Part shown: positions 9,961-18,642 of the stretch, piece after piece
How positions within the stretch are numbered: the first letter of the stretch is position 1
Layout: the number at the start of each line of letters is the position of its first letter
DNA from: Rhodobacteraceae bacterium HIMB11
Lineage (GTDB): Bacteria > Pseudomonadota > Alphaproteobacteria > Rhodobacterales > Rhodobacteraceae
Assembly (NCBI GenBank): GCA_000472185.1
Contig: AVDB01000001.1
Span: 186,001 to 250,000 of the forward strand
Direction of reading: 5' to 3'
DNA: 64,000 bases
Position numbers and translations under genes: made by a program
Notes under the pieces: generated by a model
What the model saw: the letters and a program-made list of their open reading frames with translations, nothing else
Databases searched by the model: none
What the model was told of the DNA's origin: nothing

Positions 9961-12179
9961 TCGAAGCAATTATAAATCCAAACGACCCAATCGAAGAGCA
10001 GAATAAAAAGCTCATCAAAATCATTGAGTCGCTGATGACCCGCGTTGAGCGTGAAACCGATGCGTCAGGCGCGGCCTATGCGCAGTTTCAGCGTGCAGCA
10101 ATTTTGGAAGACGAGGTCAGAGCCCGGACAAAAGAACTAGAACAAGCGTTAGATTTGCTGAACGAATCAAACTCGAGGCTTGCCAGTGCGAATGCGGAGA
10201 CAGAAAAAGCACGTTCAAATCTGACAAGTGCGATTGAGTCAATTCAAGAGGGATTTGCATTGTTCGATCCGTCAGGACGTTTGGTGATGTGCAATTCCAG
10301 ATTTGGAATGCACATGCCGGACATTCATGAATATTTGGTCCCAGGTCTATTATTCAATGACTATGTCAGAATGGTTAGTGAGAGCACCTTTTTGAACCTG
10401 CCCGAAGATACACAGGCGTCAGATTGGGCCGCGCAACGGATGCAGCGGCATGAAAGCAGTCATGTCATGTTTAATGTTCAAATGATTTGGGACCGTTGGG
10501 TCCAGGTTAGTGAACACCGAACATTTGATGGCGGGACCGTTATGTTGCAAACCGACGTTTCTGACATCATGCGTATTGAACGCCAAGAACGCGAACGAAT
10601 GTTGGATGATCAGGCCCGTTTGATCCGAGCTACATTGGAACACTTGGATCAAGGGGTGTGCATTTTTGACAAACAAGGCCGAATGGTGGGGTGGAACCAA
10701 CGTTTGGTCGATCTTTTGCCACTGCCTATCTCTTTGATGCGTATGGGGGCACGATTTGAAACACTCATGTTTCAACTCAAAGATCGGGTTAAATTTTCAC
10801 ATGGAATGAATGCAGAGCAACTCCTTGCTTGGGTTAATTCAGAAACGTCCCGAGCACCCATTCGTTTTGAGGCCACACATGGACAAAACATCACGTTAGA
10901 TGCGTTCGCACAAGAAATGCCTGATCAGGGTTTCGTGATATCATTCACAGACGTGTCGTCGGAACGGGACGCGGTAAAGGCGTTTCAAATCGCAAATGAA
11001 ACACTTGAACAACGCGTATTAGATCGAACACTTGAATTAGAAGACGCACTTTCAGATGCAGAACGGGCGAATGCGTCAAAAACGCGCTTTGTCGCAGCTG
11101 CGTCTCACGATCTGTTGCAGCCGCTAAGCGCAGCAAAGCTATATTTTGCGTCAATCGAAAATAGCTCTGTTCCTGAAGAAACTAAGGAAATTATCGTCAA
11201 AGCAACACGTGCATTGGGAAGCGTTGAAGGGATCCTTGAAGCCTTACTGGATATCTCGAAATTGGATTCGGGACGGATCGCATTGGATGTTCGACCCGTT
11301 TCATTGAGCAAACTCTTAAAGCAGCTTGGAGAAGAATTGGCGCCCCTAGCAAAACAAAAGGGCCTTTCGCTGCGCATAATTCCAGCAGACCTTACTGTGA
11401 TTAGCGACAATACGTATCTGCGGCGAATTCTCCAAAACCTGATCGTCAACGCAATTCGATACACTGACCGTGGAAAGGTTTTGGTGGGCGTGCGCAAAAA
11501 TGGTGGTTCAGCGAGTATTCAGGTCTGGGATACGGGGCCCGGTATACCCGAAGATAAACAAGAAGTAATCTTTGGAGAGTTCCAACGCCTAAATGCCAGT
11601 GCGAGTGCAGCTGAGGGAATGGGTCTTGGGCTTGCCATTGTTGAGCGCGCTTGTGCAATTTTAAAACATCCATTGCGCGTTCAATCCCGGGTTGGTTTGG
11701 GTACCGTATTTATTGTGGATGCTCCAATAACTGAATCAGATCAGACGCGTAACACGTCATTATTCCCCTATTCAAAGATCACGGAAATGCCCAGTTTGGG
11801 GAATTTGGTGGTTCTACTCGTGGAAAATGACCTTGTGTTGCAAAATGCGCTTTCGATCACACTCGAGGGTTGGGGTGCTGATGTATTAACGGCAACCACC
11901 GCAACCCAAGCCCGTGAATTATTGGCAGAGATTGAGTTATGTCCTGATGTCATCTTGGCGGACTATCAATTGGATGATGGAGAGTTTGGAACAGACGCGA
12001 TTTTCAATATTCGTAACATTCACGGTAGCGTGCCAGCAGCAATTTTAACCGCCAATCGCTCTTCTGAAATATCTGCACTCTGCAAAAAGAACGAATTACG
12101 GTTGCTGCATAAACCTATCGAACCAGACACACTAAGGCAATTTTTAACTAGCCTGTCTAGGAGACAAAAACCCAGCTAA
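9957..12179 (+). CDS. PAS-domain hybrid histidine kinase with C-terminal receiver
   Basis: This 740-residue cytoplasmic kinase has no membrane segments. Order of parts: coiled coil (about 45-90), PAS-like domain (about 90-205), second PAS-like domain (about 222-335), coiled-coil linker, HisKA with H384 in AAASHDLLQPL, and HATPase_c with the N-box NLIVNAIRYT (about 494-503). Then come the G1 box DTGPGIP (525) and G2 GMGLGLAI (554-561), and a receiver with phosphoacceptor Asp669 (ILADYQL). It overlaps the FIST gene by four bases, so FIST and kinase are translationally coupled and probably form a sensor pair, as for NosP/NahK-type systems. The LuxR regulator at 8067 is the likely output partner. 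Confidence 0.92.
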   Translation: MIEAIINPNDPIEEQNKKLIKIIESLMTRVERETDASGAAYAQFQRAAILEDEVRARTKELEQALDLLNESNSRLASANAETEKARSNLTSAIESIQEGFALFDPSGRLVMCNSRFGMHMPDIHEYLVPGLLFNDYVRMVSESTFLNLPEDTQASDWAAQRMQRHESSHVMFNVQMIWDRWVQVSEHRTFDGGTVMLQTDVSDIMRIERQERERMLDDQARLIRATLEHLDQGVCIFDKQGRMVGWNQRLVDLLPLPISLMRMGARFETLMFQLKDRVKFSHGMNAEQLLAWVNSETSRAPIRFEATHGQNITLDAFAQEMPDQGFVISFTDVSSERDAVKAFQIANETLEQRVLDRTLELEDALSDAERANASKTRFVAAASHDLLQPLSAAKLYFASIENSSVPEETKEIIVKATRALGSVEGILEALLDISKLDSGRIALDVRPVSLSKLLKQLGEELAPLAKQKGLSLRIIPADLTVISDNTYLRRILQNLIVNAIRYTDRGKVLVGVRKNGGSASIQVWDTGPGIPEDKQEVIFGEFQRLNASASAAEGMGLGLAIVERACAILKHPLRVQSRVGLGTVFIVDAPITESDQTRNTSLFPYSKITEMPSLGNLVVLLVENDLVLQNALSITLEGWGADVLTATTATQARELLAEIELCPDVILADYQLDDGEFGTDAIFNIRNIHGSVPAAILTANRSSEISALCKKNELRLLHKPIEPDTLRQFLTSLSRRQKPS

Positions 12180-12213
12180 AGAAGAGAACATCGCGCTTAC
12201 CTTTAATACATCG

Positions 12214-12795
12214 CTATTTGCGTAAATACACATAGTAAGCACCGCTTCCACCATGTTTTCCGTGCGCTTCACTAACCTGCAATACCTTGTCGCGCAGCGG
12301 CGGCATACGTAGCCACAGGGGAACTTGATGACGCAAAATACCGACTTGCCGCGGGATTGGCCCAGTGTCCTTTTGAAATTTACCTTTCCCAGTTATAATC
12401 AAAACTAGACGCATGTTTCGCGAATAAGAGGTCAACAAAAAATGAATGAGTGCTGAATGTGCCTGCGCAACTGTCATTCCATGCAAATCAAACGTCGCTT
12501 CAGGTGTGCTTTTTCCCCGCTTCATCTTTTTGAATGACTTGTAATCCATCTGAACGGGTGCATTTTCGAGTGCTGTTGAAATACTGGGTTTTAGATCGTT
12601 TTTGATACTTTTTTGCGCCGCCTTCTCGCCAACTTCGAACTTGTTAAGCTCAAATTTTTCTGTCTGTTTGGTGGTCTTTTTTGGCTTAGGCTTGGAAACA
12701 GTTTTGATGCTTTGGGGTAATTTTAATGGTGTTGCAGATTTTGCAACTTGCTCCCACAGCTCCACTTCATCGGATTTCAGTTTTCTACGCGGCAT
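12214..12795 (-). CDS. Smr-domain protein (MutS2 C-terminal-like putative nuclease)
   Basis: This is a 193-residue protein with a lysine-rich N-terminal half and a C-terminal Smr domain (about 100-193). The Smr signature TFDLHGMTVAQAH is followed by LIITGKGKF and by HGGSGAYYVYLRK. Smr domains bind or nick DNA or RNA; the role of this stand-alone type is not established. I chose the ATG at 12795 (MPRRKLKSDEVELW), the normal N-terminus in related bacteria, over a GTG at 12810 with no ribosome site. Its start lies just past the mltA stop, and tim44, mltA and smr form one leftward unit. Confidence 0.88.
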   Translation of the reverse strand: MPRRKLKSDEVELWEQVAKSATPLKLPQSIKTVSKPKPKKTTKQTEKFELNKFEVGEKAAQKSIKNDLKPSISTALENAPVQMDYKSFKKMKRGKSTPEATFDLHGMTVAQAHSALIHFLLTSYSRNMRLVLIITGKGKFQKDTGPIPRQVGILRHQVPLWLRMPPLRDKVLQVSEAHGKHGGSGAYYVYLRK

Positions 12796-12802
12796 GTTCG
12801 GA

Positions 12803-13828
12803 TTACCCACGGCTTAACGCAAGCGCGCGTTTTATAGGCAACAAAACGTATAGTGAACCAGAATTTTTGATGCGGGCTGCATCTTTGCCCGCTTTGGGGC
12901 CGCTGCCAACAAAAATGTCAGCATGCTGGGCGCCCTTAATCACTGATCCCTTATCTTGGGCGATCATAAGACGATTAAGCGGTTCTTTCCCATCCATCGT
13001 CATCCAAACTGGCGCACCCAAAGGAATAAACTCTGGATCAACTGCGATGCTACGCATTGGAAACAATGATCGGTTCATAGCACCCTTGGGGCCGCGGTGG
13101 TTCGGAATATTGGATATTTCACGAAAAAACACATAAGAATCATTGTGTTGTAGTAATTTTCTACCAACGGCAGGATTTCGTTTCACCCAATTCTTTATGA
13201 CAGATGCAGATACCTGATGTTCGTTATAGACACCTTGGGCAACCAGTTCTTTTCCAACCGAGCGATATTTGTGCCCGTTCTTTGCTGCATAGCCTATACG
13301 GACAATTGTTCCATCTTGCATGCGCAATCGGCCGGATCCTTGCACGTGAAGAAAAAATAAATCAACTGGATCATCCAACCACGCGATTTCCAAACCGCGG
13401 TTTTCCATAACCTTGGAATCTTCGATCTCAGCGCGCGTCAGCCACCGACCACGTTTAGGTAGTTCGGTTGGTTTTTGATAAATTGGATAAACAAATCGTC
13501 CCGTTTTGATGCGTGACGCCTGCAATTCTGGTTCAAAATATCCCGTCAACAAACTGGGATCAGCCGTTTCAATTTTGATAAGTTTAAACAACGCCTCAAA
13601 AAACTTGTCCGCGTCAGTCGTGTGTTGTCCAACCGCGCAAATCGCGGTCCAATCGTTTGATTTTAGATCGGGACAGGTTTCCAAAAACGCGGTTCGCGCA
13701 TCTGATTTTGCATCACTTGTCCAATTGGGCAGATTTGAAAACTCTAAAACGCTCACCTTGACTTCAGCGTGGGCATGTGATCCCCACGCCAAAAAAAGTA
13801 CCAATACGTGTAATAGCGTTCGTATCAT
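12803..13828 (-). CDS. mltA: Membrane-bound lytic murein transglycosylase A
   Basis: MltA cleaves the glycan strand of peptidoglycan, forming 1,6-anhydromuramic acid. The 341-residue product begins with a signal peptide (MIRTLLHVLVLFLAWGSHAH, cut after AHA). The MltA beta-barrel domain follows (LLTGYFEPEL, YPIYQKP, ENRGLEIAWLDDPVDLFF). The C-terminal 3D domain carries the catalytic aspartates (LMIAQDKGSVIKGAQHADIF). No lipobox Cys is evident at the cleavage site, so it is probably soluble in the periplasm rather than a lipoprotein. It overlaps the tim44 gene by four bases upstream and adjoins smr downstream. Confidence 0.93.
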   Translation of the reverse strand: MIRTLLHVLVLFLAWGSHAHAEVKVSVLEFSNLPNWTSDAKSDARTAFLETCPDLKSNDWTAICAVGQHTTDADKFFEALFKLIKIETADPSLLTGYFEPELQASRIKTGRFVYPIYQKPTELPKRGRWLTRAEIEDSKVMENRGLEIAWLDDPVDLFFLHVQGSGRLRMQDGTIVRIGYAAKNGHKYRSVGKELVAQGVYNEHQVSASVIKNWVKRNPAVGRKLLQHNDSYVFFREISNIPNHRGPKGAMNRSLFPMRSIAVDPEFIPLGAPVWMTMDGKEPLNRLMIAQDKGSVIKGAQHADIFVGSGPKAGKDAARIKNSGSLYVLLPIKRALALSRG

Positions 13829-14478
13829 TCACTTGTTGCGACCAGTTGCCAGTTTGGATCATTGGACGACATATCACGCGCAAATGTCCAAACGTCCTTT
13901 TGCCGCTTAACCTGCTTTGAATCGCCTTCAATAACAGTACCGTCGCTATCCAATACCACAGACGTCATTTCAGCAGAGAATGAAACCGAAATTTCGGCCC
14001 ATCCTGTTGCGTGATCAAATGTGGCATCCGTTAAACGGGTTTCGCGTGTGCCTAGGTATTCCGCCTCAATGACCAGCCCTTTGGATTTACGATCTTCGAT
14101 AACCTGATCGAAAACATCCTCAATCTCCTCGGAAATAAAATCGCGCACTTCATCAATGTTTCCATTTTCAAACGCCATTAAAATCATCTCATACGCATAT
14201 TTCGAGCCAGCCAAGAAATCATTCACTGTAAAACTGCTATCACGTTGCTTCATCATGGCTAACGCTTCTGCCGCGGCACTGCCTTTTTCCACATTGTCGA
14301 GGATATCAGCATCCTCTCCACCCTCAATCACTTTAAAATTCGGGCGCTCTGCTTTTGGTGCTTCTTGTACCGCAGGTTTTTCATACCCTTCCCGCGTTCC
14401 AAGAACATTGCGCAAGCGCATGATCAAAAAAATCGCGATTCCAGCCAATACCAATAATTCAATAATTGCAGGGCTCAT
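13825..14478 (-). CDS. Tim44/TimA-family membrane-anchored protein
   Basis: This 217-residue protein has one N-terminal transmembrane helix (IIELLVLAGIAIFLIMRL), a linker, and a C-terminal Tim44-like domain from about residue 70 to the end. The family is the bacterial relative of the mitochondrial import subunit Tim44; its bacterial role is not settled. I prefer the ATG at 14478 (MSPAIIELLVLAG), which has GAGG 6-7 bases upstream, to an ATG at 14511. It stands opposite fxsA and is first gene of the tim44-mltA-smr unit, an arrangement common in Rhodobacterales. Confidence 0.9.
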   Translation of the reverse strand: MSPAIIELLVLAGIAIFLIMRLRNVLGTREGYEKPAVQEAPKAERPNFKVIEGGEDADILDNVEKGSAAAEALAMMKQRDSSFTVNDFLAGSKYAYEMILMAFENGNIDEVRDFISEEIEDVFDQVIEDRKSKGLVIEAEYLGTRETRLTDATFDHATGWAEISVSFSAEMTSVVLDSDGTVIEGDSKQVKRQKDVWTFARDMSSNDPNWQLVATSE

Positions 14479-14577
14479 AAGTTGCCTCGTCAGCTTTCTA
14501 GAAATTTTCAACGTCAGCCCTTATGTAGGTAACAATGTTGGATGAGTCCACCAGCACAACGAATTGGAGTAAAAAAT

Positions 14578-15045
14578 ATGTGGCTTTTGATCGCGTTTAT
14601 CGCGGTACCGATAATTGAAATCGCGTTGTTTATTCAGATTGGTGGCTTTCTTGGATTGTTTCCAACGTTGGCTGTAGTTTTAATAACAGCAATCGCAGGC
14701 ACATATTTGGTGCGGGCTCAGGGTCTTTCAGTTCTATCACAATTACAATCTCGTTTTCGCGAAATGAACGACCCATCAGAACCACTGGCGCACGGGGCCA
14801 TGATTTTGTTTTCCGGTGCGCTGCTTCTGACCCCTGGATTTTTTACAGATTTTATTGGATTTTTATTGCTAATCCCAAATGTTCGCGCCACTGTTTTTCA
14901 AAAAGTGAAAGAACGTATAAATATACAGAAGTCGAATTTTGAAACGCAATTTTCATCGTCTCAAAACATATACGAGGGCGAGTATGAGCCTGTGTCAAAT
15001 TCCGAAAATTCACCTTGGGCCAATGAGTCCAAACCGAAGGATTGA
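14578..15045 (+). CDS. fxsA: FxsA family inner-membrane protein
   Basis: This is a 155-residue membrane protein with FxsA topology: helices at about residues 1-22 (WLLIAFIAVPIIEIALFI), 26-46 and a longer hydrophobic stretch at 75-105 (MILFSGALLLTPGFFTDFIG), then a polar C-terminal tail. E. coli FxsA modulates phage T7 exclusion by F; its physiological role is unknown. I chose the ATG at 14578 because GGAG precedes it by nine bases and FxsA proteins normally begin right at the first helix. It is followed by secB on the same strand. Confidence 0.88.
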   Translation: MWLLIAFIAVPIIEIALFIQIGGFLGLFPTLAVVLITAIAGTYLVRAQGLSVLSQLQSRFREMNDPSEPLAHGAMILFSGALLLTPGFFTDFIGFLLLIPNVRATVFQKVKERINIQKSNFETQFSSSQNIYEGEYEPVSNSENSPWANESKPKD

Positions 15046-15054
15046 GGCCAGTAA

Positions 15055-15090
15055 AAGATGATGCTAGGTATCATCAAATTTTATTTTTAG
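15055..15090 (+). terminator. Weak hairpin with T-rich tail between fxsA and secB
   Basis: GATGAT (15057-15062) pairs with ATCATC (15070-15075) and is followed by AAATTTTATTTTT. The stem is only six base pairs, so termination may be partial. The tail runs straight into the AGGAGG ribosome site of secB. Confidence 0.4.
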
Positions 15091-15100
15091 GAGGCCGATG

Positions 15101-15580
15101 ATGGCAGAAGAAGCACAACAGCCCGCGCAGCCAGGAATGAAAATTCTTGCGCAATATATCCGCGACATGTCGTTCGAAAACATCCTTTCGCAAAAGGGTG
15201 CAAGCGGCGAAGTAGCGCCAGATGTGCAAATTCAGGTGAATATCGATGCGAAAAAACGCACGGTAGAAAATCAATTTGAAATCGTAATTAAATTGAAAGT
15301 TAGTTCAGTAAACAAGGGCACAACTGAAAACCTGTTCCTGCTTGAAATTGAATACGCTGGTTTGTTCTTGGTAACCGGTGTGCCTGACGAACAATTGCAC
15401 CCGTTCTTGCTTATTGAATGCCCGCGCATGTTGTTCCCATTCTTGCGCCGTATTGTAAGTGACGTTACACGTGATGGCGGATTCCCACCGCTAAATCTGG
15501 AAACAATCGATTTCCTACAGCTTTACCGCCAAGAACTTGAGCGTCGTCAGGCAGAACAACCTGCTGAGTCGATCAATTGA
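15101..15580 (+). CDS. secB: Protein-export chaperone SecB
   Basis: SecB is a tetrameric cytoplasmic chaperone that keeps precursors unfolded and hands them to SecA. The 159-residue product covers the whole family: FENILSQKGASGE, VQIQVNIDAKK, YAGLFLVTGVPDEQLHPFLL, CPRMLFPFLRRIVSDVTRDG, GFPPLNLETIDF. AGGAGG lies three bases before an ATG at 15098 and six before the ATG at 15101; I take the latter because of spacing. It converges on dnaQ with almost no gap (one base between stops). Confidence 0.97.
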   Translation: MAEEAQQPAQPGMKILAQYIRDMSFENILSQKGASGEVAPDVQIQVNIDAKKRTVENQFEIVIKLKVSSVNKGTTENLFLLEIEYAGLFLVTGVPDEQLHPFLLIECPRMLFPFLRRIVSDVTRDGGFPPLNLETIDFLQLYRQELERRQAEQPAESIN

Positions 15581-15581
15581 T

Positions 15582-16286
15582 CTAATTGGTCCATTTTGAC
15601 CAAATTGAAGATTCCCCAAGTTTTTCGATAAAGGCAGCATGAGCTGCCTTTTCCTTTTCTGAAACTCTGCTGGGTAATTTATTGGGCCTTGGCACTGGTT
15701 TCCAGTTCTGTTGTCCCGCATCTTTCAGCGCCGTTTTGCTTTGCCCAGCACTTATATCAAGTGCAAAATCTGGCTGCTTTCCACCGATAAGCTCTAGATA
15801 GACTTCCGCCAAAATCTCCGAGTCCAACAATGCGCCGTGCAATGTTCGGGACGAGTTATCAATATTGAACCGCCGACATAAGGCGTCCAAGGATGCAGGG
15901 GATCCAGGAAACTTTTTTCTTGCGATGGCCAATGTATCAATAGCCTGTTCCCATGGAAGGGCGGGTTTTCCAATCCATTTCAATTCGGCATTTAGGAATT
16001 TCATATCAAATGATGCATTGTGAATGACAAGCTTTGCATCACCAACGAAATCCAAAAAATCTTGTGCAATTTTTGAAAAAACTGGCTTATCACGCAGGAA
16101 GTCATCACCCAAACCGTGAACCTCAAACGCCTCTTGTGGCATGCTTCGTTCTGGGTTGATGTATTGGTGATATATATTTCCCGTTGGAACATGATTGAAC
16201 AGTTCCACACCGCCAATTTCAACAATACGATCACCACTTTCTGGATCAAATCCTGTGGTTTCAGTATCCATTACGATTTCACGCAT
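15582..16286 (-). CDS. dnaQ: DNA polymerase III epsilon subunit (proofreading 3'-5' exonuclease)
   Basis: DnaQ is the editing exonuclease of the replicative polymerase core. The 234-residue product shows the DEDDh exonuclease motifs: ExoI DTETTGFDPESGDR at residues 7-20, ExoII HNASFDMKFLNAE near 100, and ExoIII HGALLDSEILAEVY near 160. The C-terminal tail beyond the exonuclease domain is the usual polymerase-binding region (KEKAAHAAFIEKLGESSIW). It overlaps coaE by eight bases; maf-aroE-coaE-dnaQ are a tightly packed leftward operon. Confidence 0.97.
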   Translation of the reverse strand: MREIVMDTETTGFDPESGDRIVEIGGVELFNHVPTGNIYHQYINPERSMPQEAFEVHGLGDDFLRDKPVFSKIAQDFLDFVGDAKLVIHNASFDMKFLNAELKWIGKPALPWEQAIDTLAIARKKFPGSPASLDALCRRFNIDNSSRTLHGALLDSEILAEVYLELIGGKQPDFALDISAGQSKTALKDAGQQNWKPVPRPNKLPSRVSEKEKAAHAAFIEKLGESSIWSKWTN

Positions 16287-16872
16287 TGATGTAATCTTTC
16301 CGAATTAACTCAATAATATGAGCGACTTGTTCTTTTGCATGATCCAGGTTGTCAGTTTGTATAACAAAATTAGATTGGTTGCACTTTACGTCATTTGGCA
16401 TCTGTTTGTTAAGGATTTGTTCAAACTGCTCTTCGGTCATTGTATTTCGCTGAAGCACCCGTTCGCGCTGTGTTTCAGGGTCAATATTAACACATGCTAT
16501 GGCATCCATGTGTTTGTCACCGTTCGTTTCAAATAACAGCGGAATATCCAACAAAACGATATCTGAGTCTGATGTCCCAATGAAATTTTGGCGATCGACA
16601 GCTACAAGTGGGTGTACGATACGTTCTATCTCACTAAGGACGTTTTCGTTAGATTGAATAAGACGTTTCAGCGCTGGTCGTGCAACTTCTCCATGTTCGA
16701 TCGCCTCTGGATACAGTTCTTGAATCGCGGGAACGGCTGCGCCGCCTGTGGAATACAACTTATGAACCGCGGCATCTGCGTCCCAGACAGGGATCCCCAG
16801 CTCTGCAAACATCTGGGCAGTCGTTGATTTTCCCATGCCGATTGATCCGGTAAGGCCCAATTTAAAGGTCAT
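16279..16872 (-). CDS. coaE: Dephospho-CoA kinase
   Basis: CoaE phosphorylates dephospho-CoA with ATP in the last step of coenzyme A synthesis. The P-loop is at the N-terminus (GLTGSIGMGKSTTAQMF, residues 6-22), followed by VWDADAAVHKLY, which holds the substrate-binding aspartates. The block VLLDIPLLFETNGD is also typical. Length 197 residues is normal. The gene overlaps aroE upstream by four bases and dnaQ downstream by eight, indicating translational coupling. Confidence 0.96.
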   Translation of the reverse strand: MTFKLGLTGSIGMGKSTTAQMFAELGIPVWDADAAVHKLYSTGGAAVPAIQELYPEAIEHGEVARPALKRLIQSNENVLSEIERIVHPLVAVDRQNFIGTSDSDIVLLDIPLLFETNGDKHMDAIACVNIDPETQRERVLQRNTMTEEQFEQILNKQMPNDVKCNQSNFVIQTDNLDHAKEQVAHIIELIRKDYINA

Positions 16873-17696
16873 GACAAAAGCAATTCTCTAAGCTCATCCG
16901 TTACCTTAGGATTTTCTCTAAACCAATTGCTAAACCCCGGCACGCCCTGATAAATCAGCATACCCAATCCATCAACACAGGTGCAGCCGCGTTGTTTTGC
17001 GTGTTTCAACAGATCCGTTTCAAGCGGTGTATATACAATATCGGTTACGGTCATAGCGCCAGTAAGTTGTGAGAAATCCAATCCCAAGTCACCTACGCCA
17101 TTCATACCCAAAGACGTGGTGTTAATAAGTGTTTTGACTTCCGCAAGGACAGAGTTTTTTTTGTCCCAATCCAAAACCTCGATACCGTTGCCAAATTCAC
17201 TTGCCAGATCTAAGGCTCGTTCTTTCGTGCGGTTTGTCAAATAAATTATTGGCGTTTCCTCAGTAATTAAGGCATCTAAAATTGCCCGAGCCGCACCCCC
17301 AGCGCCCAAAACAAGTGCAGGACCGTCCTTTGCACTCCACTCCGACGCACCCTTTTTTAGGTTCGTTATGAAACCATATCCATCTGTATTGTCCGCGTGA
17401 ATTTTACCATCCACATCGAAATACAACGTGTTTGCCGCGCCAATACGTTGGGCGCGTTCTGAAACAAAGTCTGCGATCTCTAATGCGCGTTCTTTGTGCG
17501 GGATGGTAACATTTGCACCGCGAAAACCCAATTTAGGCATGTTTTTCAGCGCCGCTTCAAAATTGTCTGGGTGTACTTCCAAAGGAACATAGTATCCCGA
17601 TACCCCGGCCTGATCCAACCAGTACCCATGCATTTTTGGGGATTTTGAATGATGAATGGGATACCCCAAAACTGCAACAACGGGTACTGTGTTCAT
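16869..17696 (-). CDS. aroE: Shikimate dehydrogenase
   Basis: AroE reduces 3-dehydroshikimate with NADPH in aromatic amino-acid synthesis. The 275-residue product has the substrate motif YPIHHSKSPKMHGYW at residues 13-27, the catalytic lysine block NVTIPHKERAL (near 65), the cofactor loop GAGGAARAILDAL (near 130) and LTNRTKERALDLA. It overlaps maf upstream by four bases and coaE downstream by four. Confidence 0.97.
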   Translation of the reverse strand: MNTVPVVAVLGYPIHHSKSPKMHGYWLDQAGVSGYYVPLEVHPDNFEAALKNMPKLGFRGANVTIPHKERALEIADFVSERAQRIGAANTLYFDVDGKIHADNTDGYGFITNLKKGASEWSAKDGPALVLGAGGAARAILDALITEETPIIYLTNRTKERALDLASEFGNGIEVLDWDKKNSVLAEVKTLINTTSLGMNGVGDLGLDFSQLTGAMTVTDIVYTPLETDLLKHAKQRGCTCVDGLGMLIYQGVPGFSNWFRENPKVTDELRELLLS

Positions 17697-18298
17697 CCGT
17701 CTATATCTCCTCTTAGGGTTAGATAATTCAAAATCTCTAATAGCGGTAAACCCATTACATTGAATATGTCGCCATCAATCCGTGAAAACAAGCGCGCGCC
17801 TTCGCGCTCAATTTGATAACCTCCCACACAATGTGCAACGTCCGACCAATTCCGTTCCACATATTGTTCAATGTATGCATCTGACAACGTGCGCATATAT
17901 AATCGCACCTGTCCGACATGGCGCCAAATTGGCTGTAATTCATGATAGATCACTGCTGCGCTTAACAAACTATGCCGTTTGCCTGACATTTTGGACAGTT
18001 GTGTTTTAGCGTCTTCTTTGCTGACTGGTTTGGACAGGATCTGTTTTTCAAACTCTAAAACTTGGTCGCATCCTAATACCAATGAATTTGGATGCTTATT
18101 CCCTATTCGCGCTGCTTTCATTTCGGCTAAGCCATCTGCTATGTCTCGCGGGGATGCATTTTCGGCTTGTAAAGCCAATTTTAACGCTTCTTCATCTACC
18201 ATTGGTTTTACAACATCGATGGATAGACCTGCGTTCAGTAACAATTCTTTGCGAATTTCGGACCCAGAGGCCAGGATTAAAATGGATTGGCTGTGCAT
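17693..18298 (-). CDS. maf: Maf-family nucleotide pyrophosphatase
   Basis: Maf proteins hydrolyse non-canonical nucleoside triphosphates and can affect septum formation. The ATG at 18298 (MHSQSILILASGSEIRKELL) gives 201 residues and places the family motif ASGSEIRKELL at residues 10-20, as usual. An upstream TTG at 18361 is possible but adds 21 residues with no family match. Other blocks: LGCDQVLEFE (catalytic Asp near 80), SKPVSKEDA and a C-terminal RIDGDIFNVMGLPLLEIL. It heads the maf-aroE-coaE-dnaQ operon and starts beside the putative replication origin. Confidence 0.93.
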   Translation of the reverse strand: MHSQSILILASGSEIRKELLLNAGLSIDVVKPMVDEEALKLALQAENASPRDIADGLAEMKAARIGNKHPNSLVLGCDQVLEFEKQILSKPVSKEDAKTQLSKMSGKRHSLLSAAVIYHELQPIWRHVGQVRLYMRTLSDAYIEQYVERNWSDVAHCVGGYQIEREGARLFSRIDGDIFNVMGLPLLEILNYLTLRGDIDG

Positions 18299-18642
18299 AA
18301 GTATGTGAGTACCTTCAGTATTATTGCGCTCATAACTAGTCGAATAATTTTCCTTCGCCAATCACTGTGTAAAACAATGATACTCATTAAATGAATTTAT
18401 TGGTTTTATTCACTGTGGATTTCAATAAAATTTCGATCATTCGTCTTTGGAAAACTTATTTTTGATACTCCAAAATATCAATTAAGTATCTGATATTATA
18501 TAATAATAATCTTTGCGAAGGTTATTACATTGACTGTGGTGATGTGGATAACTTGGTGGGTATCATTTGATCCACAGAAAATGGTACCTATTACAACATC
18601 TTCTTCTTTATATATATACTTTATTATTATTATCTGAGATGA
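18299..18642. other. oriC: Putative chromosomal replication origin (oriC) region
   Basis: This non-coding, strongly AT-rich stretch separates divergent maf and hemJ. It holds one perfect DnaA box on the reverse strand (18543-18551, reads TTATCCACA), a one-mismatch box forward at 18568-18576 (TGATCCACA) and a box fitting TTWTNCACA on the reverse strand (18366-18374, TTTTACACA). A weaker one is at 18414-18422. Two AT-only runs could be unwinding elements: about 18491-18511 and 18605-18634. It sits 3-8 kb from two parS sites and parAB, as origins of alphaproteobacteria do. Some of the leftmost bases may be the 5' end of maf if its upstream start is used. Confidence 0.6.

Noticed and set aside
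12795-12810. GTG start at 12810 for the Smr gene
   Set aside because: It lies inside the mltA stop region with no ribosome site; the ATG at 12795 gives the usual N-terminus of the family.
18362-18642. CtrA binding sites (TTAA-N7-TTAA) in the putative origin
   Set aside because: No clear full site was found; CtrA control of the origin is not expected in this order.
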